Below are positions 24,230-32,211 of a stretch of DNA of 64,000 bases, piece by piece. The notes under the pieces are model-generated. The model was not told the DNA's origin. It ran no database searches and worked only from the letters and a program-made list of their open reading frames with translations. The DNA is taken from assembly GCA_902801155.1 (NCBI GenBank), contig CADCHG010000002.1:39319-103318 (forward strand), given 5' to 3'. Position numbers and translations under genes: made by a program. This DNA is from an uncultured Prevotellaceae bacterium. Its GTDB lineage: Bacteria > Bacteroidota > Bacteroidia > Bacteroidales > Bacteroidaceae. The number at the start of each line of letters is the position of its first letter. Positions within the stretch are counted from its first letter, which is position 1.

Positions 24230-25027
24230 ATGAGAAAATCAATTCTTACCCTCTCATTGCTCTTTATGGGCATTGTGAGTTCTTTTGCCCAATATAAAAG
24301 AGTGAATGATATCGCTTATTCACAAGAGGATAATGCCTATGCCAAAGAGCGTTGCAAGCTTGATGTTTATTACCCAACTGACAAGAAGGATGTGCCGGTA
24401 GTGGTATGGTTTCATGGCGGTGGCATTGAGGCTGGTGAGAAATACATAGATAACGAGCTTCTTGATGCTGGATATACCGTCATAGCGGCTAACTACAGAT
24501 TGCTTCCAAAGGCTACTATTGATGAGGTGCTCGATGATGCTGCCGCTGCTGTGGCATGGGCTTTCAAGAATGCAGAGAAATACAATGGCAGCAAGCGTAA
24601 GATATTCGTTGCAGGACATTCTGCTGGTGGTTATATGCTCGACCTTATTGGCTTGGATAAGCATTATCTTCAGAAATATGGTATTGATGCAGATTCCATT
24701 GCCGGACTCTTCCCGTTTAGCGGACAGGTAGTTACACATTATAATATCCGTAAGCAACAGGGCATTGGTCCTCTTCAGCCGACTATTGACAAGTATGCTC
24801 CTCTAACCCATATAAGAAAAGATTGTCCGCCAATCGTTATAATCTCTGCAGATCGTGAACTTGAACTGTTTGGCCGTTATGAGGAACAAGCGTACTTCTG
24901 GCGTATGCTGAAACTTGTAGGGCATCCTGACGTTACGCTCTATGAGATGCAAGGTTTCAATCATGGTGATATGCCGCATCCTGCATATCATGTTATGAAA
25001 GAACATATAAAGAGGTTGGCGAAATAG
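24230..25027 (+). CDS. exported alpha/beta hydrolase (esterase)
   Basis: 265 residues from ATG 24230, which starts a signal peptide (MRKSILTLSLLFMGIVSSFAQ); an in-frame ATG at 24173 would overlap the preceding gene. The oxyanion motif HGGG is at 62-65, the nucleophile is S131 in GHSAGG, and the catalytic His is in GFNHGDM near 243. This is the pattern of the hormone-sensitive-lipase/BD-FAE type carboxylesterases, some of which deacylate plant glycans. It is followed by a terminator at 25071-25101. Confidence 0.9.
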   Translation: MRKSILTLSLLFMGIVSSFAQYKRVNDIAYSQEDNAYAKERCKLDVYYPTDKKDVPVVVWFHGGGIEAGEKYIDNELLDAGYTVIAANYRLLPKATIDEVLDDAAAAVAWAFKNAEKYNGSKRKIFVAGHSAGGYMLDLIGLDKHYLQKYGIDADSIAGLFPFSGQVVTHYNIRKQQGIGPLQPTIDKYAPLTHIRKDCPPIVIISADRELELFGRYEEQAYFWRMLKLVGHPDVTLYEMQGFNHGDMPHPAYHVMKEHIKRLAK

Positions 25028-25175
25028 TGGAAAGTAGAAAGTAGAAAGAGTATAGAACTATGTAGAAAGAAAATAACGCAGTCGTATTGATTGCGTTATT
25101 TTTCATTTGAAGCCTAATACTATCTATTTTACACTATCTACTTTACACTTTACTCTTTCTACTTCTCCCTTTCCA
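25026..25175. repeat. inverted 7-bp-unit arrays around a terminator
   Basis: Right array: eight 7-mers from 25120 to 25175 (CTATCTA, TTTTACA, CTATCTA, CTTTACA, CTTTACT, CTTTCTA, CTTCTCC, CTTTCCA). Left array (25026-25069) carries complementary units such as AGTGGAA and AGTAGAA. The terminator hairpin lies between them. A further array in the right-hand sense, 25414-25458, borders the next gene on its other side. Confidence 0.7.
25071..25101. terminator. terminator after the esterase gene
   Basis: AAATAACGCA (25071-25080) pairs with TGCGTTATTT (25092-25101), then TTT. It can work on both strands for the convergent genes. Confidence 0.8.
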
Positions 25176-25403
25176 CTATTGACAAGTAGAAGGCTTTGTA
25201 AGGTCTCCGGCAACAATTTCTCCACAATGCTTCTCGCTGAACTCACGGTTGATATCCGCCAGTTCTTTCAGACCGAGGATATAGTCATCGTAGATGTCAG
25301 ACAAATCATTGTCGTCACAATCACCGGCACTGAAGCTCAATGCGTTCTGCACAATCTCCTTACGCTCTTCAAGAGTCGTATCTTTTATAAGTAAACTTTT
25401 CAT
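25176..25403 (-). CDS. small conserved protein of unknown function
   Basis: 75 residues beginning MKSLLIKDTTLEERKEIVQNAL, with a Cys-Asp-rich middle (GDCDDNDLSDIYDDYILGLKELADINREF) and a second Cys at HCGE. From memory it resembles a small gut-bacterial family starting M-K-x-L-L-I-K-D-T-T-x-E-E-R, which usually has more cysteines. No function is established. It is soluble with no signal peptide. It is bracketed on both sides by 7-bp repeat arrays. Confidence 0.65.
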   Translation of the reverse strand: MKSLLIKDTTLEERKEIVQNALSFSAGDCDDNDLSDIYDDYILGLKELADINREFSEKHCGEIVAGDLTKPSTCQ

Positions 25404-25435
25404 AACTTTATATTTTACACTTTCAACTTTACACT

Positions 25436-25852
25436 TTATTCTTTACACTTTCTTCTTTTATTAATCTCATTGATGAAATCATCCTGATAACGGGGGGATA
25501 TATATACCACATCAAATTTGTTATAGTGAATGGCGAGCCTTTTTAGTGAACCTGCTGGAGAACTGAGAATACATCTGCTTGGTTCCATCTTCCTAATGCT
25601 GTCAATCTTGATATCTTTATGAATCCAGAAGAAAGTATATATTCTCAACGTGTCGTTGTATATTACATATTTTATATTGATGATGCCTGCCGTCGTTATT
25701 CCCAATACTAAAATAACAAAAGCTGAATTTAGAATTATTGCCGTTTTGGAGGCATGATGCAGAATCATTGGCGAAATACATAATACACCAGCTAAAATAA
25801 TTATAATCATTAGCAAAATGCTAACTCTTGTCTTGTAGATTTTTGGTTCCAT
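25436..25852 (-). CDS. membrane-anchored bacterial PH-like domain protein
   Basis: 138 residues from ATG 25852; an upstream in-frame start at 25936 would add an AT-rich, lysine-rich tail without support. Two membrane helices (about residues 10-55) are followed by a domain with the bacterial PH (bPH_6/DUF1200) pattern YNDTLRIYTFFWIHKDIKIDSIRKMEPS and ending DVVYISPRYQDDFINEI. The C-terminal codons overlap a 7-bp repeat array. No function is known. Confidence 0.6.
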   Translation of the reverse strand: MEPKIYKTRVSILLMIIIILAGVLCISPMILHHASKTAIILNSAFVILVLGITTAGIINIKYVIYNDTLRIYTFFWIHKDIKIDSIRKMEPSRCILSSPAGSLKRLAIHYNKFDVVYISPRYQDDFINEINKRRKCKE

Positions 25853-25990
25853 AATAGAGTTTTTTTTAGTCTTGTTTAATAATAGTTTGTATAAAATGAA
25901 AATATTTTTTTCATTTTTTCCACTCCTATAATGCAAAGAAAAACAATAAACGTTTTATCTCAAAAAAAATCGAAATTTAATTGTTTTTTG

Positions 25991-26022
25991 TTTGGTTTTT
26001 TCAGAAAAAAACATTATCTTTG
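25991..26022 (+). promoter_or_regulatory. promoter of the 26.0-kb small RNA candidate
   Basis: TTTG at 25991-25994, 20 nt, TATCTTTG at 26015-26022. No plus-strand gene follows: the next feature is a terminator and then a convergent gene. Confidence 0.65.
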
Positions 26023-26027
26023 CATCG

Positions 26028-26096
26028 TGTTTTTCATGGTATTAGATTATTAAGGTTATAGCCCCCTACCACCTGTGAAGGCAGTAGGGGATTTTT
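26028..26096 (+). ncRNA. predicted stand-alone small RNA, copy 1
   Basis: Predicted transcript of about 69 nt between a consensus promoter and a terminator hairpin (CCCCTAC 26063-26069 with GTAGGGG 26084-26090, then ATTTTTG). Positions 26015-26058 are identical over 44 nt to 60160-60117 on the minus strand. The conserved leader contains a five-codon frame (ATG 26036 to TAA 26053, MVLDY). The downstream gene is on the opposite strand, so this is not an mRNA leader. Function is unknown. Confidence 0.5.
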
Positions 26097-26100
26097 GTAT

Positions 26101-26862
26101 CTATTGGTCTGGGTTCGCAACGAATCCTTGATACTCAGGAACAAGAGATTTCTGTATTTCCTCGTAGCTTTGTTCCATTAGCATTTTTACATTCTCTGGT
26201 CCTTTGCCTATTGGATAGATAGGCTTGTGGATGGTGAGAGTAAGTTGATGGTAGTTTACAAACCCCATATCCTTCTGACGTGGTTTTACGTTAAAACTCC
26301 CATTGATTGTCAATGGTACTACAGGCAGCTGAAGTTCGTCGGCAAGGAGAAAACCACCTCGCTTAAAGTTTGCCATGTGGCCGGTAAAGGTTCGTGCGCC
26401 TTCTGGGAATAAAACCACAGACATTCCGTGCTTTAGAAATTCTCTGGCCGTTTCGTATGTCTCCTTGATCTTTCGAGGAGAACGCTTGTCAACTGGTATG
26501 AATTTGCAAGCACGGCAACTGGTTCCAAGGAATGGAATCTTGAACAGCTGATATTTCATCATCCACTTGAAATTCTTGTTCAGATAACCATAGATAAGGA
26601 ATATATCAAAAGCTCCCTGATGGTTGCTGACGAATACATAGCTCTCATTGGGGTTGATATTCTCACGCCCTTCCACCTTTATGGGAAGAAACAATGACTT
26701 TACGATTATCTTGCTCCAGATTCTTCCTGGATGATATGCCCAGTAGTTTGCGTTACCGAATCTTGTGCCGATAACGATAAATATAGTACAGATTATAAGT
26801 GATATGACTATTACAGGTACGCAAAATACGATTTGGTATATGTTATATAAAAATTTTATCAT
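26101..26862 (-). CDS. plsC: 1-acyl-sn-glycerol-3-phosphate acyltransferase
   Basis: Transfers the second acyl chain to lysophosphatidate in phospholipid synthesis, at the inner membrane. The 253 residues hold one or two N-terminal membrane helices, the catalytic motif NHQGAFD (H81, D86), a substrate motif FIPVDKRSPRKIKE, and FPEGART. Its start overlaps the stop of the dihydroorotase by 4 nt (ATGA), showing translational coupling. Confidence 0.93.
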   Translation of the reverse strand: MIKFLYNIYQIVFCVPVIVISLIICTIFIVIGTRFGNANYWAYHPGRIWSKIIVKSLFLPIKVEGRENINPNESYVFVSNHQGAFDIFLIYGYLNKNFKWMMKYQLFKIPFLGTSCRACKFIPVDKRSPRKIKETYETAREFLKHGMSVVLFPEGARTFTGHMANFKRGGFLLADELQLPVVPLTINGSFNVKPRQKDMGFVNYHQLTLTIHKPIYPIGKGPENVKMLMEQSYEEIQKSLVPEYQGFVANPDQ

Positions 26863-28229
26863 TTGCTGTGGTTAAATTGAATTTGTTCGCCTTTTATGTT
26901 TTCTGAGAGTATGCCGTCACGAAGCACGAAATTGCCGTTGCATATCGTGTCGCGAACCTGCCAGTTGAATGTTCTTCCTTCCATAGGACTCCATCCGCAC
27001 TTGCTCTTTATGCACTTTTTTGTCACGGTCCACTTTGTTTGTGGCTTGACGATAGTGATATCAGCCTTATAGCCTTCACGTATGAAGCCGCGTCCGATGA
27101 TTCCGAACAGTCTTGCAGGATTGTGTGCCATGAGCGTTACGAGTTTCTCTATTGTGAGGACTCCTTCATCCACAAGACTTAGCATAGCCGGTAATGAGAA
27201 CTGTATCATAGGCATTCCAGACATTGCCTTTGCCGCACCTCCTTGTTTTTCTTCTATGCAATGAGGAGCATGGTCAGTACCGATTGTTGAAATCTGACCG
27301 TTCATAAGTCCCTTGCGAAGTGCCTCTTTATCCGACGGCTTCTTGATAGCAGGATTACATTTTATTCGTGCACCAAGTGTTCGGTAATCGTTGTTATCGA
27401 ACATAAGATGTGCCACGGTTGCCTCTGCCGTTATCTGTGGTAAATCATCAGATTCTGTTGGGGTGAATATCGCATTCAGTTCAGCTTCCGTACTGATATG
27501 TGCTATGTGAAGCCTTGCTCCTGTCTGACGTGCAAGAGATGCTGCGAGGCATGAAGATTCCATGCAGGCTTCTTCTGAACGTATGATTGGGTGGAACATC
27601 ACATCTGGATCATCTCCCGTCTGTTCCTTGATCTTCTTCATGTTCGCATTGATGATTTCTGTGTCTTCGCAATGTGCCATGACCACAAGATTACTCTTTG
27701 CCGCCGACTGGAAAATCCTTATCAATGCACTATATTTATCTACAAGCATATTGCCAGTGGAAGAACCCATGAATAGTTTTATTCCGGGAATCTCACTTGC
27801 ATCCATGCTCTCAAGAATCTCGATGTTATCGTTGGTCGCGCCAGGGAAGAAAGCCCAGTTTACAAGACTCTTTCCTCTTGCCAGTTTCTGCTTCTCACGA
27901 AGAGCCTCTATCGTAGTGGTCTGCGGATTTGTATTTGGCATATCAAAGTATGAAGTTATGCCACCATAAGCTGCGGCTTTCGACTCAGATGCGATGTCAG
28001 CTTTGTGTGTCAGTCCGGGTTCACGAAAATGTACGTGAGTATCGATGATGCCAGGAATTACGTAACATCCTTTTGCGTCTATAGTCTCGTAATCCTTGTA
28101 TATTATGGAATCAAGGTCGCTGTCGTTTGCTGTTATCTGCTCGATGATTCCGTCAGTAACAACAAGAGAGCCGACAATCTGTCGACCCTCATTGACTATA
28201 TTTCCATTCTTTATTATGAAGTTACTCAT
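26859..28229 (-). CDS. pyrC: dihydroorotase
   Basis: Third step of pyrimidine synthesis, reversible cyclisation of carbamoyl aspartate to dihydroorotate. The 456-residue length is that of the longer class I enzyme. Zinc ligands are visible in DTHVHFREPG (H65, H67); further conserved blocks are MAHCED, HIAHIS and the catalytic Asp in GTDHAPH. The C-terminal part carries the cyclic amidohydrolase beta domain. It lies 28 nt downstream of a lipoprotein gene and overlaps the acyltransferase. Confidence 0.95.
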   Translation of the reverse strand: MSNFIIKNGNIVNEGRQIVGSLVVTDGIIEQITANDSDLDSIIYKDYETIDAKGCYVIPGIIDTHVHFREPGLTHKADIASESKAAAYGGITSYFDMPNTNPQTTTIEALREKQKLARGKSLVNWAFFPGATNDNIEILESMDASEIPGIKLFMGSSTGNMLVDKYSALIRIFQSAAKSNLVVMAHCEDTEIINANMKKIKEQTGDDPDVMFHPIIRSEEACMESSCLAASLARQTGARLHIAHISTEAELNAIFTPTESDDLPQITAEATVAHLMFDNNDYRTLGARIKCNPAIKKPSDKEALRKGLMNGQISTIGTDHAPHCIEEKQGGAAKAMSGMPMIQFSLPAMLSLVDEGVLTIEKLVTLMAHNPARLFGIIGRGFIREGYKADITIVKPQTKWTVTKKCIKSKCGWSPMEGRTFNWQVRDTICNGNFVLRDGILSENIKGEQIQFNHSK

Positions 28230-28257
28230 AACTTAGATATTATTCTGTATGGTTTTG

Positions 28258-29037
28258 TTATTTCTGTGGCTTTGCCATATCATTTGGCGTTGGGGGTGTC
28301 GTGGTGTTATTATCGGAAGAAGCATCCGGAATAGGTGTCGGATCATCCATGCCCGTCATAACCGCTTGATTGTGGTTGGCTGCCTCCATAAACTCCTTTA
28401 CATAACGGTCGTTCTTGAATGAGTCTGTTGCCTTGAGCATAAGAGCATCAATCCATGCGTTGGTCATTGGAACTTCCGTATCTGTCGCCATGCGGAAGAC
28501 AAAAGGACCGAGTACGTTGTCAAAGTTCTGTTCAATGAATGATGTTATGAGACTATCTGCTTCTTCCCTGAGGGAATTTGATTTCTTTTGCAGTTCGCGA
28601 TATACAACATTCATATCCTTTCCGTCCATCATAGCCTGCGCTTCTTGATGTGACAAATCGCCGATCTGACTTGTTATCTGATTATACTGCTCGATGAAAT
28701 CGTTAAGTTTGTCATTGAGGAATGTGCCTGTACAAGTCTGTTTGGCGGTGTTGAATTTGATTGTAATATCGCCTTCCTCAAGAACAATCGGCATAACGCC
28801 TTCGTTGTTGATGAAGAGAGTTCCTACTTTTACAGTATCGATATTTCCTCTGAATGCAAACTTTCCGTGAAGAACATCGCACGAGTCAATGCTCTTCAGT
28901 TCGTTGCCTTGCAATGCTTTGATATACATCATGTGTCCGTCAAGATTCTGGACATCTGATGTGCCCTGAATGTTGTACGAACTGGAGCATGACGCCAATG
29001 CGGCAGCAGCACAGAGAAAGTATATTATTTTCTTCAT
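28258..29037 (-). CDS. DUF4369-domain lipoprotein
   Basis: 259 residues with a lipoprotein signal (MKKIIYFLCAAAALASC, lipobox LASC). A DUF4369 beta domain (about residues 22-110; GHMMYIKALQGNELKSIDSC, GKFAFRGNID) is followed by a helical region and a Pro/Thr-rich tail (PIPDASSDNNTTTPPTP). The domain often precedes thioredoxin-like domains in Bacteroidetes lipoproteins, but none is present here. A TAACTTTG box (minus) at 29083-29076 can drive this gene with pyrC and plsC. Confidence 0.8.
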   Translation of the reverse strand: MKKIIYFLCAAAALASCSSSYNIQGTSDVQNLDGHMMYIKALQGNELKSIDSCDVLHGKFAFRGNIDTVKVGTLFINNEGVMPIVLEEGDITIKFNTAKQTCTGTFLNDKLNDFIEQYNQITSQIGDLSHQEAQAMMDGKDMNVVYRELQKKSNSLREEADSLITSFIEQNFDNVLGPFVFRMATDTEVPMTNAWIDALMLKATDSFKNDRYVKEFMEAANHNQAVMTGMDDPTPIPDASSDNNTTTPPTPNDMAKPQK

Positions 29038-29207
29038 ATTTTGCTTATAATGTCAATATTGCTGTCTTTTCAATACAAAGTTACCTAATAATGTAGAAAT
29101 ACGAAAATATTTTCAAGCAATTTAAAAAAAATATGATATAATTTAGGTTTTATTTAGAAAGTTAAACCTATATTATATGCAATATTTACAAAAATTGAAT
29201 GTAGATA

Positions 29208-29651
29208 TTATTCGTTGTCAATATCTGTGTCGTTTTCCTCTTTCTTAATCACATAGGCAATGCGGTGGGTGGTGTAAATCTCAAGCACGGCACCGATGAG
29301 AAGGGCTACAACCCAATTGTTGTAAACCACATGTAAGTATGTATTGTAGCCTTCTATGGAGGTTGCAAAAATTGGGAAGAAGAACTTATATACATTCTCA
29401 AGCATCAACAGACCTGAGATGATGAAGGCTATATCGGCAAGCACCATTATGTGGCGGAGTCGCTTCAAGGTGATGTTGTTGCCTTCATAGGTCTGTGTCA
29501 TCTGCATTAGGGCGAATGAAATGGTGCCGACGCAGAAGATTATTGAAGTAGCTTTTGGCATGATGCCGAACACGATGCATCCTACACCCACAACCATCAT
29601 GATTGCGCCAATGAGGAGTATATAGTTCTGTAATGTGGAAAGTTGTCTCAA
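29208..29651 (-). CDS. small integral membrane protein of unknown function
   Basis: 147 residues with four hydrophobic helices and an acidic C-terminal tail (KKEENDTDIDNE). No family recognised. It lies 40 nt after the FtsB-like gene on the same strand and is probably co-transcribed. The gap 29038-29207 holds only the promoter of the next gene and AT-rich DNA. Confidence 0.7.
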   Translation of the reverse strand: MRQLSTLQNYILLIGAIMMVVGVGCIVFGIMPKATSIIFCVGTISFALMQMTQTYEGNNITLKRLRHIMVLADIAFIISGLLMLENVYKFFFPIFATSIEGYNTYLHVVYNNWVVALLIGAVLEIYTTHRIAYVIKKEENDTDIDNE

Positions 29652-29691
29652 AGTTTGAATGATTTTATAGAATTGAATTATAATATGCTAT

Positions 29692-30009
29692 TTAGTTGTC
29701 TGATGGCTTTGGGTCTGTACTCATGATGAAGATATCCTCATTTGGACGCTTCATGAGATAGCGCTCACGAGCAATGCGCTCGGCACCCTTCGGGTCGTTC
29801 ATCAGGACATGAAGACGTATTGAGTCGTTGTCAAACTGCTTCTGATAGTCATCTATCTGCGCCTGAAGTTCCTGTATGCGTATCTGATACATGGCAAGAC
29901 TTCGGAAACTGTTCTCGTCGATGATACCGACGATAAGAATTCCCAATATAACAGTGATAAGGTATTTGTGGCGTCCCAAATAACCCCAGATGGTGTTGAT
30001 TTTGCCCAT
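29692..30009 (-). CDS. ftsB: FtsB/DivIC-like septum formation protein
   Basis: A 105-residue bitopic protein with a short cytoplasmic start, one membrane helix (ITVILGILIVGII), a coiled coil (IRIQELQAQIDDYQKQFDNDSIRL), and the family end PKGAERIARERYLMKRPNEDIFIM. It is expected to join FtsL and FtsQ in the divisome. A minus-strand TATCTTTG promoter box lies at 30033-30026. Confidence 0.85.
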   Translation of the reverse strand: MGKINTIWGYLGRHKYLITVILGILIVGIIDENSFRSLAMYQIRIQELQAQIDDYQKQFDNDSIRLHVLMNDPKGAERIARERYLMKRPNEDIFIMSTDPKPSDN

Positions 30010-30170
30010 AATATCATATTTTTCTGCAAAGATAATTTTTTTAATTCATTAAAACAAATATATGCAGGACATTTTTATCTTAATTAACGTGAAAAGGCCG
30101 TGCGCGTTAAATTTCCTTTCTTAAATAAAAATAATATTGAGAAAAATTTAGTATTTCTCTATATTTTTTG

Positions 30171-30210
30171 TATCTTTGCATCTGTAATTTGTAATTCGTA
30201 ATTCGTAATC
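30171..30210 (+). promoter_or_regulatory. dnaX promoter and heptamer leader
   Basis: TATCTTTG at 30171-30178. Then come four 7-mers at 30183-30210 (TGTAATT, TGTAATT, CGTAATT, CGTAATC), which form almost the entire leader up to the TTG start at 30214. No Shine-Dalgarno sequence is present. Confidence 0.65.
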
Positions 30211-30213
30211 ATC

Positions 30214-31974
30214 TTGGAATATATCGTTTCAGCCAGGAAATACCGTCCTTCGTCATTCGATGCTGTCGTAGGACAACAGGCACTCACCACAACACTTAAG
30301 AATGCTGTGGCAAGCGGAAAACTTGCACACGCATATCTCTTCTGCGGACCACGCGGTGTAGGCAAGACTACTTGTGCGCGTATCTTTGCCAAGGTCATCA
30401 ACTGTACCAATCCCACTCACGATGGCGATGCCTGTGGCGAGTGTGAGAGCTGCAAGGCCTTTGCGGAGCAGCGCTCAATGAATATCTTTGAGCTTGATGC
30501 TGCCAGCAACAATGGTGTTGATCATATCAAGAGTCTTATGGATCAGACACGAGTACCGCCACAGGTTGGAAAGTACAAGGTCTTTATCATCGACGAGGTA
30601 CACATGCTTTCGCAGTCGGCTTTCAATGCCTTTCTTAAGACGTTGGAAGAGCCACCAGCACATGTGGTGTTCATCCTTGCTACAACGGAGAAGCATAAGA
30701 TTCTACCAACCATTCTTTCACGCTGTCAGGTGTATGACTTCGAGCGTATGACCGTTCCGAATATTATTGCCCACCTAAAGCATGTAGCTGATGATCAAGG
30801 GATAACATACGAGGAAGAGGCATTGAACCTCATTGCGGAAAAAGCCGATGGCGGTATGCGTGATGCCCTTTCTATCTTCGATCAGGCTGCAAGTTTCTGT
30901 CAGGGGAATATCACCTATGAAAAGGTACTCGAAGACCTCAACGTACTTGATGTTGACAATTACTTCAAGGCAATAGACTTGGCACTTGAGTGCAAGGTGA
31001 CAGAAGAGATGTTGCTTCTAAACGGAGTTGTAGAAAAAGGCTTCGATGGCGGGCATTTTATTTCCGGACTTGCCTCCCATGTTCGTAATGTCCTCATGGC
31101 AGCCGATGCCTCAACCCTCAAGTTGATAGAGACAAGCGATGTCTTGCGTCAGCGTTATGCAGAACAGGCAAGGAAATGTTCTGCGAAGTTCCTGTATTCT
31201 GCATTGAAGATACTCAACGAGTGTGATTTGAAATACCGTCAGAGCTCAAACAAGCGTCTTCTCGTTGAACTAACGCTTATAGAGGTTGCGCAGATTCAGC
31301 AACCCGATGATGATGGGGTGGGGCGTGGCCCTAAGAAGAAGTTAAAATCCCTGTTTAAGAATATTATGACAAATGCTGTACAGTCAGAAACTGCTCCACA
31401 GGTGGCAGGGACTGTACGCCCTGTATTGTCATCAACCACACAGAAGTCTCAGGCAAATCAACCCATGGAAGCACCGAAGGCAGAGACCGTCAATCTGTCT
31501 GCGCCAAAGGTGTCTCTGTCAGGTCTTGGAATGTCATTCGAAAGCATTCTCAACGGCAAAAAGGAAAAGAGAATGGATATTTCCACTGAGAAAAAAACAA
31601 CTGAAAATGAGACTTTTACGTTATCGGATCTTCGTTTACAATGGCTCGCTATGTGCAATAGAATGGAGAGTGCGAATATGGGCGGAATGGCAAAGCGCCT
31701 GAAGAATATCGTACCTTCCATAACCGTATATCCAAGCATAGAGCTTGTTGTTGAGAATGAGATGCTTAGAAAAGAACTAGACGACATCAAAAAACGCCTT
31801 GAGGTTACTATGGCAAAGCATCTTCATAATGGCAATATCACACTTAGTGTCCGTCTTGCCGAACAGACCGAGAAACGTAAGATCCTCACTCCAAAGGAAA
31901 ACTTTGAGGAAATGCTTGAATACAGCAAATCACTCCGTATCCTTGCCGAGAAACTGAATCTCGAGTTGGAGTGA
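30214..31974 (+). CDS. dnaX: DNA polymerase III subunit gamma/tau
   Basis: Clamp-loader ATPase of the replisome. The 586 residues start at TTG: an in-frame stop lies at 30199-30201, no ATG precedes the conserved start MEYIVSARKYRPSSFDAVVGQ, and the promoter lies just upstream. P-loop GPRGVGKT is at 45-52, zinc cysteines at 64, 74, 77 and 80, Walker B in VFIIDEVHMLS, and sensor 1 in FILATTEKHKI. A variable linker follows domain III, then a C-terminal tau-like domain. No slippery A-run for a gamma frameshift was noticed. Confidence 0.96.
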   Translation: MEYIVSARKYRPSSFDAVVGQQALTTTLKNAVASGKLAHAYLFCGPRGVGKTTCARIFAKVINCTNPTHDGDACGECESCKAFAEQRSMNIFELDAASNNGVDHIKSLMDQTRVPPQVGKYKVFIIDEVHMLSQSAFNAFLKTLEEPPAHVVFILATTEKHKILPTILSRCQVYDFERMTVPNIIAHLKHVADDQGITYEEEALNLIAEKADGGMRDALSIFDQAASFCQGNITYEKVLEDLNVLDVDNYFKAIDLALECKVTEEMLLLNGVVEKGFDGGHFISGLASHVRNVLMAADASTLKLIETSDVLRQRYAEQARKCSAKFLYSALKILNECDLKYRQSSNKRLLVELTLIEVAQIQQPDDDGVGRGPKKKLKSLFKNIMTNAVQSETAPQVAGTVRPVLSSTTQKSQANQPMEAPKAETVNLSAPKVSLSGLGMSFESILNGKKEKRMDISTEKKTTENETFTLSDLRLQWLAMCNRMESANMGGMAKRLKNIVPSITVYPSIELVVENEMLRKELDDIKKRLEVTMAKHLHNGNITLSVRLAEQTEKRKILTPKENFEEMLEYSKSLRILAEKLNLELE

Positions 31975-32082
31975 CGAGGATGTGTCTGTTTTTAGTTAAA
32001 TTTTAACTTAATCATTTCTACCTTTCTTTTATAAAAAAACGAAAAAATGACGCGAAGGCTTGTCAATTTGGCAGAATTTTTG

Positions 32083-32211
32083 TAACTTTGCACTTGTAAA
32101 ATTGAAATGTGCGCTTGCTTTGAGGGCAGACACACACTTTTTGCTGCGTACGAGGATACTTCGCACGTTGCAATCGTTTAGCATTTGTGTGCTTGGCAAA
32201 ACAAAAAAGAT
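32083..32211 (+). promoter_or_regulatory. promoter and structured leader of rlmN
   Basis: TAACTTTG at 32083-32090, then a leader of about 115 nt. At 32142-32172 it contains TACGAGGATACTTCGCACGT and the following TGCA. This resembles in sense and sequence the leader of the His-rich gene (minus strand, about 21707-21679). The two share CTTCGCACGTTGCA and a hairpin closing on it. Confidence 0.5.
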
